DNA of 64,000 nt from positions 248,001 to 312,000 of the forward strand of contig SNVD02009164.1 in assembly GCA_013180625.2 (NCBI GenBank), read 5' to 3'. Positions within the stretch are counted from its first letter, which is position 1. The number at the start of each line of letters is the position of its first letter. This DNA comes from Boswellia sacra. Its lineage: Eukaryota; Streptophyta; Magnoliopsida; Sapindales; Burseraceae. The notes under the pieces were generated by a model that saw nothing but the letters and a program-made list of their open reading frames with translations, did no database searches and had not been told where the DNA came from. The translations under genes and the position numbers were made by a program. Of the stretch, positions 1 to 10,795 are shown one piece after another.

Positions 1-2700
1 ATGGTCGATATCCTGCTTATTTTGCTTAATAAAGTCAAATGGTTTGTTTTACTTAATTTCTTTTATTTTTGGGATGAATTCGATCGGGTTTTGTTTTGCT
101 ATTTATTGAAAGTTTTCAAATTTTATATGGTTTTTATCTTTCTTTGTTAATATTTATTTTTAACGTTCTTATTATTGCTTGCCCTGGATTGTTTACTTCT
201 CCTAAGAATCTGAGAAAATCATGGAATTGGATTGGAAGGGAAAATTGACAGTTAGATTTTCTATAGTAGGATTTCCTCTGCTATCAACTGTTTTTCAGTT
301 AATTTTAGTTAGCATATAATTGTTTTAGATTATTCAGGATTAGGAAATAGAGACTTTATGTTATCATGGTTTCATAGATTAATGAAAATCGGTGAAACCA
401 GAAAAGCTATGATCATCCTCTTTTAAAACATTTACACTTTGTTTGACTGCATCCAGAACTTTGTTTTAATGGTCCAGGAGTGTTATTCTTTCATGTACGT
501 GGGAAGAAATATTGCTAAAGCAAGTTGCTTCATGTTTCAATTGAAGTTTTTGCTTGGAAATCGTGTAAGAATTTTGGGAGTGATCAAAAGCAGGTTATTA
601 GTAGTTCATTCCTAGTTTTAGAAATGGATTCTCTGGTTGTTCATGGGAGAAGCTATTTTTAGTTGGTCAAGTATTGTTTTTTAGAATAAGTTGTTGAGAA
701 TGTCTTTGTTAATAGGTTTGTTTACATAATATAGACAGATTTTTATCTAAAGACATAAACCAATCCCTTCATCATTTAAGCCAAAAGCCTGGAGGCACAT
801 GTATTTTGTTAATTTGAGGTTGATTACAGTTGGAGATTGGCATGGCAGAAACGCTTATTATAAGTTTCATTATATGAAATGAATAAAGATAGCTTTTATA
901 TTCACGGAGCTGTGAGAGAACTCTATACCTAGTCCATCTTTAATTCAACTTAATAAATATCTATTGTGTGATCAAAATCAGAGCATTATGCTGGTTGATA
1001 CACTTGGTCATTTAGAATGCTTAATCCTAGAGTGATCATTTAAGTTAATAAAGTAGGATGTAATCAGCAGTCTGGAAGCGTCCTCAAGGTCTAGTGATCT
1101 CAAGCAAGTTTTGTTGTTGTCATTTGTTGCTCTATTCTCGATGCAGCACATAAAATTGCGGTTTTATATAGTTTGGCCTATGTAGTTGACACCACTAGCC
1201 ATAGTTAATTACAAATTTCAAATGGTATCTGCATCTGCATCTTGCAGAAGCTCAAAACAAATCTTGTAGATTTTATGTTAAACCTCTCAAGTGATATGTC
1301 TTGAATAGTCCTTCATACAATATCATGTTCTGGTTGTACACCTAATTCTTGATTATTAGAAAAGATTTTTATATCAAGCTTCAGTGAAGCAAGATAAGGT
1401 TATAAGGTTACTTGAATTGTGCTTTGTTGTGGGATCTTTATTCATAAAAGAAATTTGGAGCTAATCTTCATTTTTCATTTTTGCTGGAATTTTGTTCCTT
1501 TCATTTTTTCCCTTTTGGAGTAATTCCATCCATGATATCATTTTGAATTTGATAACCAGGAATGGGGTGTCAAGACAATAGAGTGACAACTCGTTTTTAT
1601 TTATCATATTCTGTATGCTTTCAATTTACAATTGTTTAAAGATGTCTTATTCGGTTTAATTTTCTGGGACAGTAGAATGACATTATTGGTTTTTTGGAGG
1701 AAAATAAAATAAATAAATGCTACACTTAGATGGTGTTGGGTGAAATATTTATCAATTTTTTCTGTGTTATTGTTTCTGATCACTGATGCATGCCTGCAAA
1801 TTCAATATCTGGAAAAAAAATGTCCAATAGAGTGAAGGAATTTATTTGGCTTCTTGTGAAAAATAAATTACTTATGCTGATATGCACCTTCCATGGATTC
1901 AAAGGTAATGCTCTTGAAACTTTTCTGGAGTTTTTATTAGCATGGTGAAGCACTTTTCTGCGGAATAGAAATAGTAAACATCCATTCATCTTTATCTTTT
2001 TTGGATAAAGAAAGTGGAGGTCCCAGTTAATCTTTATAAAGCTCTTATATTGAGTTGCTTTATTAAAGTGGACGACATGACTTTTTGCATGATTGGAGAA
2101 ACATGTTGCCAGCATATTTCTCTTTTGCTTTCACCTATCATCATATTATTCTTTCATATGCAATAAAAGCACACACCTAGGCATCTAGATTGTGCTTACG
2201 TGATTGAATTTTTCAAGGTTTCAGTTACAATTGCTTAGGTAGATGAGTCTAACTGATTGATTTGGTCACTTGCTAATGAAGCTATCTTGGCATCTAGATT
2301 ACCTGCAGCTTAGTAGATTATAATGTATAGGCCTCATTGATTGCATTTTTTTAATTATTTTTTACTGATAGTAGAAGCAATATTAAGCAATTTTTGATTT
2401 TACGTCTATTTCAATGGGCTTAGTATATGAATAGTGGACTTGGGACCAACAGTTCATGATTTTTACTTAGTTGTGTATAAGGAATTTGGATTTGATATGC
2501 TTTCTCTTTGTTAATTTAGGTGGGACTTACTGTTTCACTTTTGCTTACGTGATTGAATGTTTCAAGGTTTCAGTTAATCTTTTTTAAAATAATACATTAA
2601 AAATTTTATTATATAGAATTGGATGCTGATGATATTGAAAGCCTCTGTCTGTCTTTATTTTACTCATCGGTGCCACTTCCTAATTGATAGTTTCTTGCAG
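1..2700. other. Gene-poor AT-rich stretch at window edge
   Basis: No convincing coding sequence is visible on either strand. A direct repeat of about 35 bases occurs at 2193-2227 and 2542-2576 with one or two differences. Because a coding exon follows immediately at 2701 after a good acceptor (tttcttgcag), part of this stretch may be intron of a gene or captured fragment that begins outside the window. Nothing else can be assigned. Confidence 0.4.
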
Positions 2701-2812
2701 TTGTCAAAATATAAAGAAGCTTTGGAGTTTGCTGTTGCTGCACAATGTCTGGAACCATCCAATTCCATGGTGGCAGAAAAGGTGGAGAGCATAAAGAAGC
2801 ATATTGCAGCAG
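2701..2812 (+). pseudogene. Single exon of a TPR-like protein
   Basis: An exon of 112 nt is bounded by the acceptor tttcttgcag and the donor GTTTGT. It encodes about 37 residues with the helix-turn-helix pattern of a tetratricopeptide repeat; KYKEALEFAVAAQCLEPSN is the recognisable part (the alanine-rich helix and the LEPSN turn). The family cannot be named from one exon. No partner exon is seen in the 2.7 kb upstream, and only 64 bp separate it from topoisomerase II exons, which are unrelated. The arrangement looks like a fragment joined to another gene's fragment rather than a working gene. The exon itself has no stop. An alternative is the last visible exon of a real gene lying to the left of the window. 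Confidence 0.5.
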
Positions 2813-2876
2813 GTTTGTGGCGATGCATTTCATGAACATTCTCATGTTTATATTTTCCATTGCAATTACCATGAAG

Positions 2877-3297
2877 TCTGGCATTGTGGAGAATCTACTC
2901 TCATGGGCGAATTTTAAGCAGAGCAAAGATCTTAAGAAAACGGATGGAACAAAGACGTAAGATGTTCGTGGGATTTCCAAACTGAAAGATGCTAACTTTG
3001 CTGGAGGCAAGAACTCTGATCAGTGTACCTTGATTTTGACCGAAGGAGTTCAGCCAAGGCTCTTGCAGTGAGTTCTCTTGACTTGTCATGTCGTCCATTG
3101 TCCATTTCAGCAGAAATGTAACTTCTTTGGTTTCTATTTTCAAGTTTAAAGTGTTTTAACAGTACTAAGCTTATAACAGATGGTCGGGTTATCTGTTGTG
3201 GGTCAGGACCGGTACGGTGTTTTCCCCCTGAGAGGTAAATTGCTGAACGTGAGGGAAGCCAGCAGCAATCAGGTGACAAATAACAGTGAAATTGGAA
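2877..3297 (+). pseudogene. DNA topoisomerase II fragment (two exons)
   Basis: Two exons match the eukaryotic type II topoisomerase region that spans the end of the ATPase/transducer part and the start of the TOPRIM domain. Exon 1 (2877-3067) encodes a LLSWANFK-type stretch, then KLKDANFAGGKNS and TLILTEG, the TOPRIM start with its catalytic glutamate. Exon 2 (3180-3297) encodes SVVGQDRYGVFPLRGKLLNV, a highly conserved block. The intron between them (3068-3179) has a perfect GTGAGT donor and an acceptor ending in acag, so the copy came from genomic DNA. The copy is dead: there is an in-frame TAA at 2958-2960, and one base is missing at about 3047, where the EGDSAK motif reads EGV. The rest of the protein (over 1000 aa) is absent. 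Confidence 0.85.
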
Positions 3298-3570
3298 GTA
3301 TGTGATTTATACTTCTAGACTTCAATTTTTGTTGAGATTGCAAATAAATTTGGTACTCTTATGTTGTATATGAATATATAATTTATTAATTTATGTGTAT
3401 GTGAATATACTTTTATGTTGTACTCTTATTTTTTATTAGAATATCATTTTATTGGTTCATGTTTTCATATGATGAATTTTTTAAATTAATTAGACAAAAA
3501 TAGATTGAAAATATGGTTACAGGCTCGGATTTCATCAAAATTACAAAAGGCTGTCCAGGAGTAGAGCTCT
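3298..3570. other. AT-rich spacer
   Basis: This spacer between the topoisomerase fragment and the GC-rich palindromic block is AT-rich. No gene or repeat was recognised. Confidence 0.4.
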
Positions 3571-3925
3571 TTTTTACTGCAGGCCAACCGATTGCGGTTA
3601 ATGACCTGATAGACTTTTTACGGCGGGCCTGGAGCCCGCGGTAAATAATTAGGACTTTTTACGGCAGGCCTATGGCCTGCGGTAAATACTTTTAATTGCA
3701 GGCTCGCCGCTCGCGGTAAAAGAATTCCACCATACCACGAATGTTTACGGCGGGCGTTGAGCCCTCGGTAAAAAACTTTTTACCACGGGCCAAAACCGCG
3801 GTAAAAAGTAAAATAAATTTTTACGGCGTCATTTTATATGGCGGGTTTAAACCGCCGTATGTCCGCCGTAGAAGGTTTTTTACCGCGGTTTCGGCCCGCG
3901 GTAAAAAGCCAATTTTCTTGTAGTG
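3571..3925. mobile_element. CACTA-type transposon terminus with palindromic subterminal repeats
   Basis: The block ends at 3925 with ttttcttgtagtg, the reverse complement of the common plant CACTA terminus CACTACAAGAAAA. Just inside it lie many copies of a short GC-rich motif in both orientations (TTTTTACCGCGG and its complement, TTTACGGCGGGC and variants), for example at 3618-3642, 3656-3684, 3747-3770, 3778-3807 and 3878-3907. Dense inverted subterminal repeats of this kind are where CACTA transposases bind. No matching left terminus is seen between here and position 1, so the element is either truncated or starts outside the window. The open frame at 3741-3923 is a by-product of the repeats. 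Confidence 0.7.
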
Positions 3926-5456
3926 CATGCTCTTGAAACAAAAATAAAGTTTTGGGATGTTACAAAAAGTAGACGGCATTGTTAGTTGGACTTAGATGAT
4001 AAAAATTGAAACTAGAAGGTATGCACTGATATAAGAGCAATAGTCTCTTTCTGTTTGATAGTAAGGCAAATCTAAGGAGTAGTTTTTGATATAATCCCAT
4101 TTTATAAATATTTGATTTAATAAGAAGTCATAAATTCATATTTGTATATGTAACATTTCTTCGTATCATACACTTAATAAAGTAATGGATTAGATACATA
4201 AAAGAACTTCAGATTTAAAATGCTTGAGCTCACGGTCCAGTTTAAATTCTCTTTTTAGTATTAATCAATTATATATTCGATCTGCACATATATCCATAGC
4301 CAAGAATCAGAGAAACTTAACTTTTGTAATTTTATTGCTTTAGTTCCCAGAAATGTAAACCATACATTGGTACTGATGCATTGGAAAATTTCAGCACCTA
4401 CGCTTGGACCCACAACATTAACCGCGCTTTAGAAATGTAACATTCAATATCAAATAGCAAATTTATTACTCTCTAGCGCATAACTATATTCAATAGCTTA
4501 GTACACCACTTAACATACGTCTAGATCATTTTTCAATAATTAAATTGGATATTTTATTAGACATTTGTCTATTATTGTTCGATCCAACTTTCTAGCATTA
4601 TTAAGCTATCTATGGCGAGCTAACTCAATAGTTAAACACCTTGCGTGAGAACTAGACATCTTATTACACAAAAAAAAAAAAATTAACTATTTTTTACGAG
4701 AACTATTATATAGTTAAAACAATTTTTGTTGTTTTATAAAAAAAAAAAAAGTCATGAATTTGTGACGATAACATAAGCTTTTCTTGGATGTTGGGTTCTG
4801 TACAAATTGTGCTGGTCGAACTTACATGCATTATTGGAGGTGCTGGATAACCCTCTTGATACTCTCTTACTATTTTTTAGTCCCTGAATTAACAAGTATC
4901 ATAAAACTTTAATTATTAATATATATGGTATTTATCGATCCATTCACTACTATCAATATCAGAGCAAGAAAAATGTTTACACTTGTCACAATTTTATTGG
5001 TGGTTTTTTAAAAACTGACAAGTATGGGCATTACTCCAAAAGTCAATCCCGCTTTTTTCTTGTAACCGACGAATATCTTTTTTCTTGTATAATAGCTAGG
5101 TCTTTCATCACTCAGAAAAATTTTAAGCTTTTATCTTTGCCCTAATTAACTCTTGTCTTTGTCACAAACACTCCCTATGCCTTCTTCTTCTTTGTGACTA
5201 CTGTGCCTTTTTGTCCTCTTATTCCCGATCTGTGACGGTGGCTATATCTCGTATCTTTGAACGGCATGCCTTCTTCTCTTCATCAACTTCTTCAGCCTCA
5301 ATCTGTGTCCACGCCACAAACTTTGTCACTCTTTTCTCCGTTCAATTGTGAGTCTCTCTTTTTTGATATACTGAAAATAAAATAATATACAAAAGGTTAA
5401 ATATTTGTACTAACATATACTGAATAAAATAAATTAAATTCTTGGAGATGACAAAT
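3926..5456. other. Intergenic, no gene seen
   Basis: This is AT-rich sequence with two A-runs (about 4669-4681 and 4739-4751). No coding potential or structured repeat was recognised. Confidence 0.4.
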
Positions 5457-6935
5457 CACTACGGGAAAAATGACTTTTTGCGATGAAAAATTTCGTCGCA
5501 AAAAGTTAAAATTTCGTCACAATAAGTTTTTGCGACAAAAATAAAATCGTCGCGTTCCAGTCGCGAAATGTGAGTCGCAATAGGTTTTTTTGCGATGATT
5601 ACGAAATTCCTTGCAAAAAATCTTTTTGCGACAAAAGAAAAGTCGTCGCAAAAGAGCATATTTGCGATAAATTCCAATATTGTCGCAAAATTATTAGAAA
5701 ATAATTCATTTTTTTATAAAATTATTTTTGTTAAAAAAGTTTATTGCGACCAATTTTTTGTCGTTAAATACGACCTTTAGCGACAAAAAATTTGTCGCAA
5801 TAAACTTTTTTAGCACGAATTTGATTATTTTTTAAGAATTTACCAATTTTATATTTTAATTAGTTATACATTTTAAAATAAATGACATGTCTCATTACAC
5901 AACTTAATTCTTTATATTAATAATTTCATTAATTAACAACAAATTACAAAAAATTTATCACAATGTATTTTCACAATATATCAACCTTTGTACATAGCAA
6001 AATTTGAAAAAAAAAATACAAAAAAAGAGAAAGAAACATACAAAAATTCATCCTCCAAAAATTCTTTTGTTGCTTGACTTTGTATCAATCCTCAAATCTT
6101 CAAGTACAACCCATCTTCAAAAATACCTATTAAACACAAAAAAAAATATTAAGCAATAATTAAAGCATAAAAAATGAGTTTATGAAAAAAACAATGTTGA
6201 AGAAGCAAAGAATTTAAGAATGTTGAGTTGCATTCCATCTTAAAAAATACCTGTCAAACAAAAGACAATAATATCAATCAAAAATTAAAATAAATAAAAA
6301 TATATTAAACTATTAAAGAAAATATATTACAACACAAAAGTAAAAGAAAGAGTAAAAGTATTTACCAAGAATAATAATATTGCAAAAAGAAAAGGAGGAG
6401 AGAATTGGAAGGGATGGAAGAAAATGAAACAATCCAAAAAATTAACCCATGTATACATTATAAAGGTTGGATATTTTGCGACGAAATTTTAACCTTTAGC
6501 GACGAAAATTTTGTTGCAAAATAGTTTTTAAAATTATGAAAAAAAATCAAAGCGGGAAAAAGTGAGCCAAAATTTTTTTTTAGCAACAAAATTTTGATAT
6601 TTTGCGATAAAATTTTCGGCGAGAAAGAATTCCAAAATTTTGAAATTTCGAGAGCGGGAAAAAGTCAGCCCAAATTTTATTTTGCGACAAAAATTTTGAT
6701 CTTTAGCGACAATTTTTTCATCTCCAAAGAACTTGAAATTTTCAAAATTCTTAAGCGGGAAAAAGTTCGCCTAAATTTTATTTCTCGCGACGAATATAAA
6801 TTTGTATTTATTATTGTTGTCGCCATGTACTTGTTGATTTTGTTAGGCACCAACCTTTTTGCATCATATTTAACAATTAAGCCCATTTTTTGATAAGATT
6901 GAAGATAAATTTTATTTCTTACGACGAATATAAAT
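5457..6935. mobile_element. Non-autonomous CACTA-like element, right end not resolved
   Basis: The left end at 5457 reads CACTACGGGAAAAATGAC, a CACTA-type terminus. It is followed to about 5815 by repeated motifs of the form TTTGCGACGAAAA and TTCGTCGCAAAA in both orientations. The same motifs reappear at 6474-6525 and through 6590-6930, which gives two subterminal arrays around an AT-rich core of about 650 bp without coding sequence. A 38-base stretch (tttctcgcgacgaatataaa and its continuation) is repeated at about 6780 and 6916. No clean right terminus (expected ...cccgtagtg) was found before CNL-A sequence begins near 6985, so the end given is where the repeats stop. The short open frames here are produced by the repeats. 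Confidence 0.65.
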
Positions 6936-8633
6936 TTGTATTTCTTTGATTCTTTTTACTTTGCCTCATAGTTCTATAATCAAGGATTTTCTCCACTTCC
7001 TTGTCGAACTGTTTCTGAATCATCGGAGGAGCTCATTGAATCATTCAAACATTTAAAAGATAGTCCATGAGTATTACTCTGAAACTTTTGGGAGCCCAGA
7101 AATCTTTGGAAAGCATCAGAGGGTTTTAAGGTGATACTCAACACACTTAAACGTTTCAAACTGAGCAATTCATCCACCAAATATTTGCCACCACCAAACA
7201 AAACGTTATCTTCTAGTACCTCTTGATAAGAGACATTATAACCGTAGCCGATCATTCTCAATATTTGTAATTGTGAAAAATTAGATATCAATTGACGTGG
7301 AATTGTACGAAGATCATGTGTAAACTCCAAACTTAAACATTTAAGGCTTACCAGGGCTTTTAATTCTGCTGTCAACTCTTTTTTTTAGACCATGCCAGAT
7401 CAAGATGTTGTAAAGAAACCAAATGTGAAATCCCCGTGGGTAATTTGGTTACAAACTTATTATCTGATAGACTCAAAACTTTAAAGGAAGGCATAAATTG
7501 AAAGAAGCCACTACTGATCATCTTTATGTTATCAAAACTAAGAAACAAAGTTAAAGAGATCAGGACATGGAGGAATCTTTGGCAAATGTTCAATTTTATT
7601 TTGCATCAATGACATCCATTTTAACCCTTCCCATTTCTTGGTTATTGGTGCTTCTATTAATCCAGTGCTCGCTTCAACCAAAAAAATTTGATTCTCCTCC
7701 TTGATTTCACGTGCTATCCACAAAGCCATGTCACGAATCACATCATGCATTTTTACAAATTTTTTTCCTCTTTCTTCTACTTCTTCTAACAAACATGCAT
7801 GGACAAGGACACCGATAATGTAGTATCTGTGATTATGTACTTCACTTTGATCATAGACATCCAAAAAATTCTCACAAAACCAATAATCTATCAATTTTGT
7901 CTTAAGAATTCTAAAGTCTTCAGTGAATAAACAACAATATAAAAGACATGACCTAATCGTATCGTTAGGCAAGCTATCATAACTGAACTTTAAAAGTTTC
8001 TATCATACCTCCTTCTTCATACCTGGAAATCTAGATGATGCTCGATCTCCTTAGCACTTGAACTACATATCTCCATTATTCAAGTGTCTTCTTATATGTC
8101 ATGGCTCGACCAGTTGAGTGCAAGAGGTAGGCCACCACACTCATTGGCTACAACTTTTGCTAACTCAAGAATATCAGGATGACTATCAAGAGTTTCTTGT
8201 CCGACCTTTTTGGAAAACAATTTCTAGGCTTCCTCTTCTCCTAAACATTCCACTTTAAAATTTTTGTCAACGTCCATCTGTCCACAAACATTAAGAAAAC
8301 AAGTTGTGAAAATTATTTTGGATGCAAAGTTTGAGCTAGGAAAAGGGATCCCACTTTGGTCCCATATATCATCTAGCAATAACACAAACTTCTTTTTCCG
8401 CAAAATCTTAAAGATGTCCAAGGCTTTCTCTTCCATACTTTTATCATCCCAAGACTCTCTAAACAATTCTATCCTTTGCCCAATTTTTTCTTGAATATTC
8501 TTAATCCGAAAATATTTGGACACCACGACCCACATCACAAGATCAAAATCATTAGGAATTTTAATGAATTTGTTGCATGTCTGTGTTAGTAGGGTAGTTT
8601 TGCAGACAAACCCCATGCCATATATACAAATAA

Positions 8634-8995
8634 TGTTGGAATTTGGCTTACTCTGATACCACTTTGTTGGAGAATAATTACTCAATCAATCAAGCAACAC
8701 AAGAACATAATAAAGAAGAAGATATTGACTCTTGAGCACTTATCAACTCTTGATTACTTCTTCTTAATAAAATTGATAAATTACAAAGACTTATAGTAGA
8801 CTCAATCCTATTCCTACTCGAATCATGAATACTAATATTTATAAAATAACTAAACAATTAATCCTAATTCAAAACTAACTAGGAATATTAAACCCTCCCA
8901 TAACAAGTCTTTTAATCTAATTAGGACTCTAATCTTATTTTATCTTAGACTTTAATTTCTAAATAAACTCTTAAGCTTTGTTTAAACTTCCAACA
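8634..8995 (-). repeat. 3' LTR of the small LTR element
   Basis: This is the 362-bp LTR nearer CNL-A's NB-ARC remnant. It has TG...CA ends and lies next to the G-rich polypurine tract and the AATAA duplication. Confidence 0.9.
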
Positions 8996-9031
8996 CCCCC
9001 CCCCCCCCTTGGAATTTCTTCTTGAACATTG

Positions 9032-9340
9032 TTAATCTCTTGACGAACCTTTCTTATCTTCACGAGCATCTTCATATATCTCTTGAATAACTTTATAATT
9101 ATTATGCTCTCTAATTAACCAAGTAAACACAAGATCTTCAATAAGACTATATAGAAACTTTCCAGTCAATCTTACCTTCATATTTTCCCATATATCCTCA
9201 TATGGTTTTCTTGCATAATTTATCAACCATGACCATAATTGTTTGTCTTCTTTCTTTTCTTCACATATGTCCGCATGATCATACCCAAACTTTGTTTTAT
9301 CTTTATGCAAAAATTTGACTCCATAAGCCTTCATAAACAA
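9032..9340 (-). pseudogene. Gag-related open frame of the small LTR element
   Basis: This 102-codon frame sits inside the small LTR element. It has no motif that can be identified with certainty. Upstream in the element a copia-gag-like stretch (about 9512-9380) ends in a stop, so this frame is probably the following, decayed part of gag. It is charged and lacks a zinc knuckle. Confidence 0.4.
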
Positions 9341-9846
9341 AATCTTTAATATAATTTCCTTTTGTTCTTGTGTTCACATTGCTTGATTTGTCGGTACTTC
9401 AAAATCTTGATTTATAACTTCCCACATGCCTCTGTACTCAAACTCGGCTTGCATTCGAGTTCTCCAATACTCAAAGTTGTGCTTGTTTCCATCAAATCTG
9501 GGAAGTTCTTTTTCCATCTTGATTTGTTTACTTGACTCTACCTTCCTGGCAACTCTGACAAGCTCTAACTAGCTTTGTCAACTTTGGTAGGCTCTTCCTA
9601 ACTCTACCAACTTTGCTCTGATAGACTTTGAGACCTTCTTGGCTTGACTCTATCTAGCTCTTTCTTTGCGCCTGCTTCTCTCATAGGTCTTCTTTGGATC
9701 TTTACGTTGTGCCTAACTCTGAGATTGCTTTTCCCACAACTTTTCCAACCTAGCTCTGACAGGTCTTCCTTGGAGCTTACTACCTAGCTTCGAAACAAAT
9801 TTGATGGCTCCTCTCAGATTCTTCCAACCTAGCTCTGATACCACTT

Positions 9847-10211
9847 TGTTAGAATTTGGCTTACTCTGATACTACTTTGTTGGAGAATAATTACTCAACC
9901 AATCAAGTAACACAAGAACATAATGAAGAAGAAGATATTGACTCTTGAGCACTTATCAACTCTTGATTACTTCTTCTTAATAAAATTGACAAATTACAAA
10001 GATTTATATAGTAGACTCAATCCTATTCCTACTCAAATCATGAATACTAATATTTATAAAATAACTAAAAAATTAATCCTAATTCAAAACTAACTAGGAA
10101 TATTAAACCCTCCCATAACAAGTCTTTTAATCTAATTAGGACTCTAATTCTTATTTTATCTTAGACTTTAATTTCTAAATAAACTCTTAAGCTTTGTTTA
10201 AACTTCCAACA
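9847..10211 (-). repeat. 5' LTR of the small LTR element
   Basis: This is the 365-bp LTR that would carry the promoter for the minus-strand element. The tRNA-iMet primer-binding site follows it at 9843-9832. Confidence 0.9.
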
Positions 10212-10765
10212 AATAATTCCCACCTGCTCTTCTTCAAGGCATCTCCAAACTTCATCCAAAGTTGATTCAAGGCCGACTACTGTTGGTTGAGTTGGTCTTT
10301 CGCCCACAGCTGCTTCTGGCACCCTCTCAGCTAATACTTCGAAAGCTGCTTCAAAGTAGCCACAACTTGCAGCTTTTTAGAAACGTTTTTCCCATACTTG
10401 TAGCTTGACTTGCAGTTCTTGGAAGCAGCCTCCAAGACATAACTTCTCAATTTCCTGAGAGCTCTTTCTCATCAACTCTTAAACTTCAGTCTCCACAGAA
10501 GCCACCCTGGAAAGCTAGCCTTTTACTTGGTCCGTCCGCTTTGACTTTGTTCCTCAATATTAACCCTTCTCATCACATCATTCCTTGTCTCAAGTAGCTT
10601 TGGCAATTCAGTTTCCAAGGCATGGAGATTATGTTGGAGCTCACTTTTATTTGAGGTTCTTCCAAGAACGCAATCGAGATAGCGAGAGAAAATGGCGTCA
10701 CATGAGATTGAGGTTGAGAATATGTTACCCATTGATTTCCTACGAGCGAGTGAGAGTAATCAAGA

Positions 10766-10794
10766 CACTACAAGAAAAATGGCAATAGATGACA
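10766..10794 (+). repeat. Left terminal inverted repeat of the Pack-CACTA
   Basis: It begins CACTACAAGAAAAATGGCAA and continues with tagatgaca. It pairs with the reverse complement of 16055-16083 over about 28 bases with few mismatches. It is preceded by the target duplication AGA. Confidence 0.9.
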
Positions 10795-10795
10795 G

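Larger units (their letters stand above)
8634..10211 (-). mobile_element. Small non-autonomous LTR retrotransposon inserted in CNL-A
   Basis: Two direct repeats, 8634-8995 and 9847-10211, both begin TGTTRGAATTTGG and end TTCCAACA, and differ at about 11 positions by eye. They are flanked by a perfect 5-bp duplication AATAA (8629-8633 and 10212-10216). Read on the minus strand, a primer-binding site TGGTATCAGAGC (9843-9832, complementary to initiator Met tRNA) lies 3 nt inside the right LTR. A polypurine tract with about 12 G (about 9007-8996) lies next to the left LTR. The internal 851 bp hold a short gag-like stretch (about 9512-9380, ELPRFDGNKHNFEYWRTRMQ, resembling copia gag N termini) and a 102-aa open frame (9340-9032), but no protease, RT or integrase. 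It is therefore a small non-autonomous element mobilised in trans. Confidence 0.92.
6980..10732 (-). pseudogene. CNL-A: RPS5-type CC-NBS-LRR pseudogene split by an LTR element
   Basis: The relic begins with ATG at 10732 (MGNIFSTSISCDAIFSRYLD), the N-terminal pattern of RPS5-like resistance proteins with Gly2 for myristoylation. The coiled-coil part runs to 10217, where a 1.58-kb LTR element (8634-10211) is inserted immediately before the P-loop. The NB-ARC domain resumes at 8633: IYGMGFVCKTTLLTQ (the P-loop GGVGK is degraded to GFVCK), kinase-2 KKFVLLLDDIW, RNBS-B KIIFTT, a damaged GLPL region near 8130, RNBS-D RSCLLYCCLFTEDF and MHD motif VKMHDVIRDMALW (about 7750). LRR-like sequence continues to 6980 in several frames. 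Stops and frameshifts fall at about 10520, 8226, 7975, 7540 and 7380. The last third of the LRR is missing; CACTA-like sequence abuts it. In life the family senses pathogen effectors at the membrane; this copy cannot encode a full receptor. Confidence 0.9.

Noticed and set aside
3741..3923. 60-codon plus-strand frame in the GC-rich block
   Set aside because: It is built from the palindromic CACTA subterminal repeats and has no protein-like features.
5459..6893. Several frames on both strands (for example 5459-5677, 6594-6893)
   Set aside because: They are produced by repeated TTTGCGACGAAA motifs of the CACTA-like element; low complexity and no domain.
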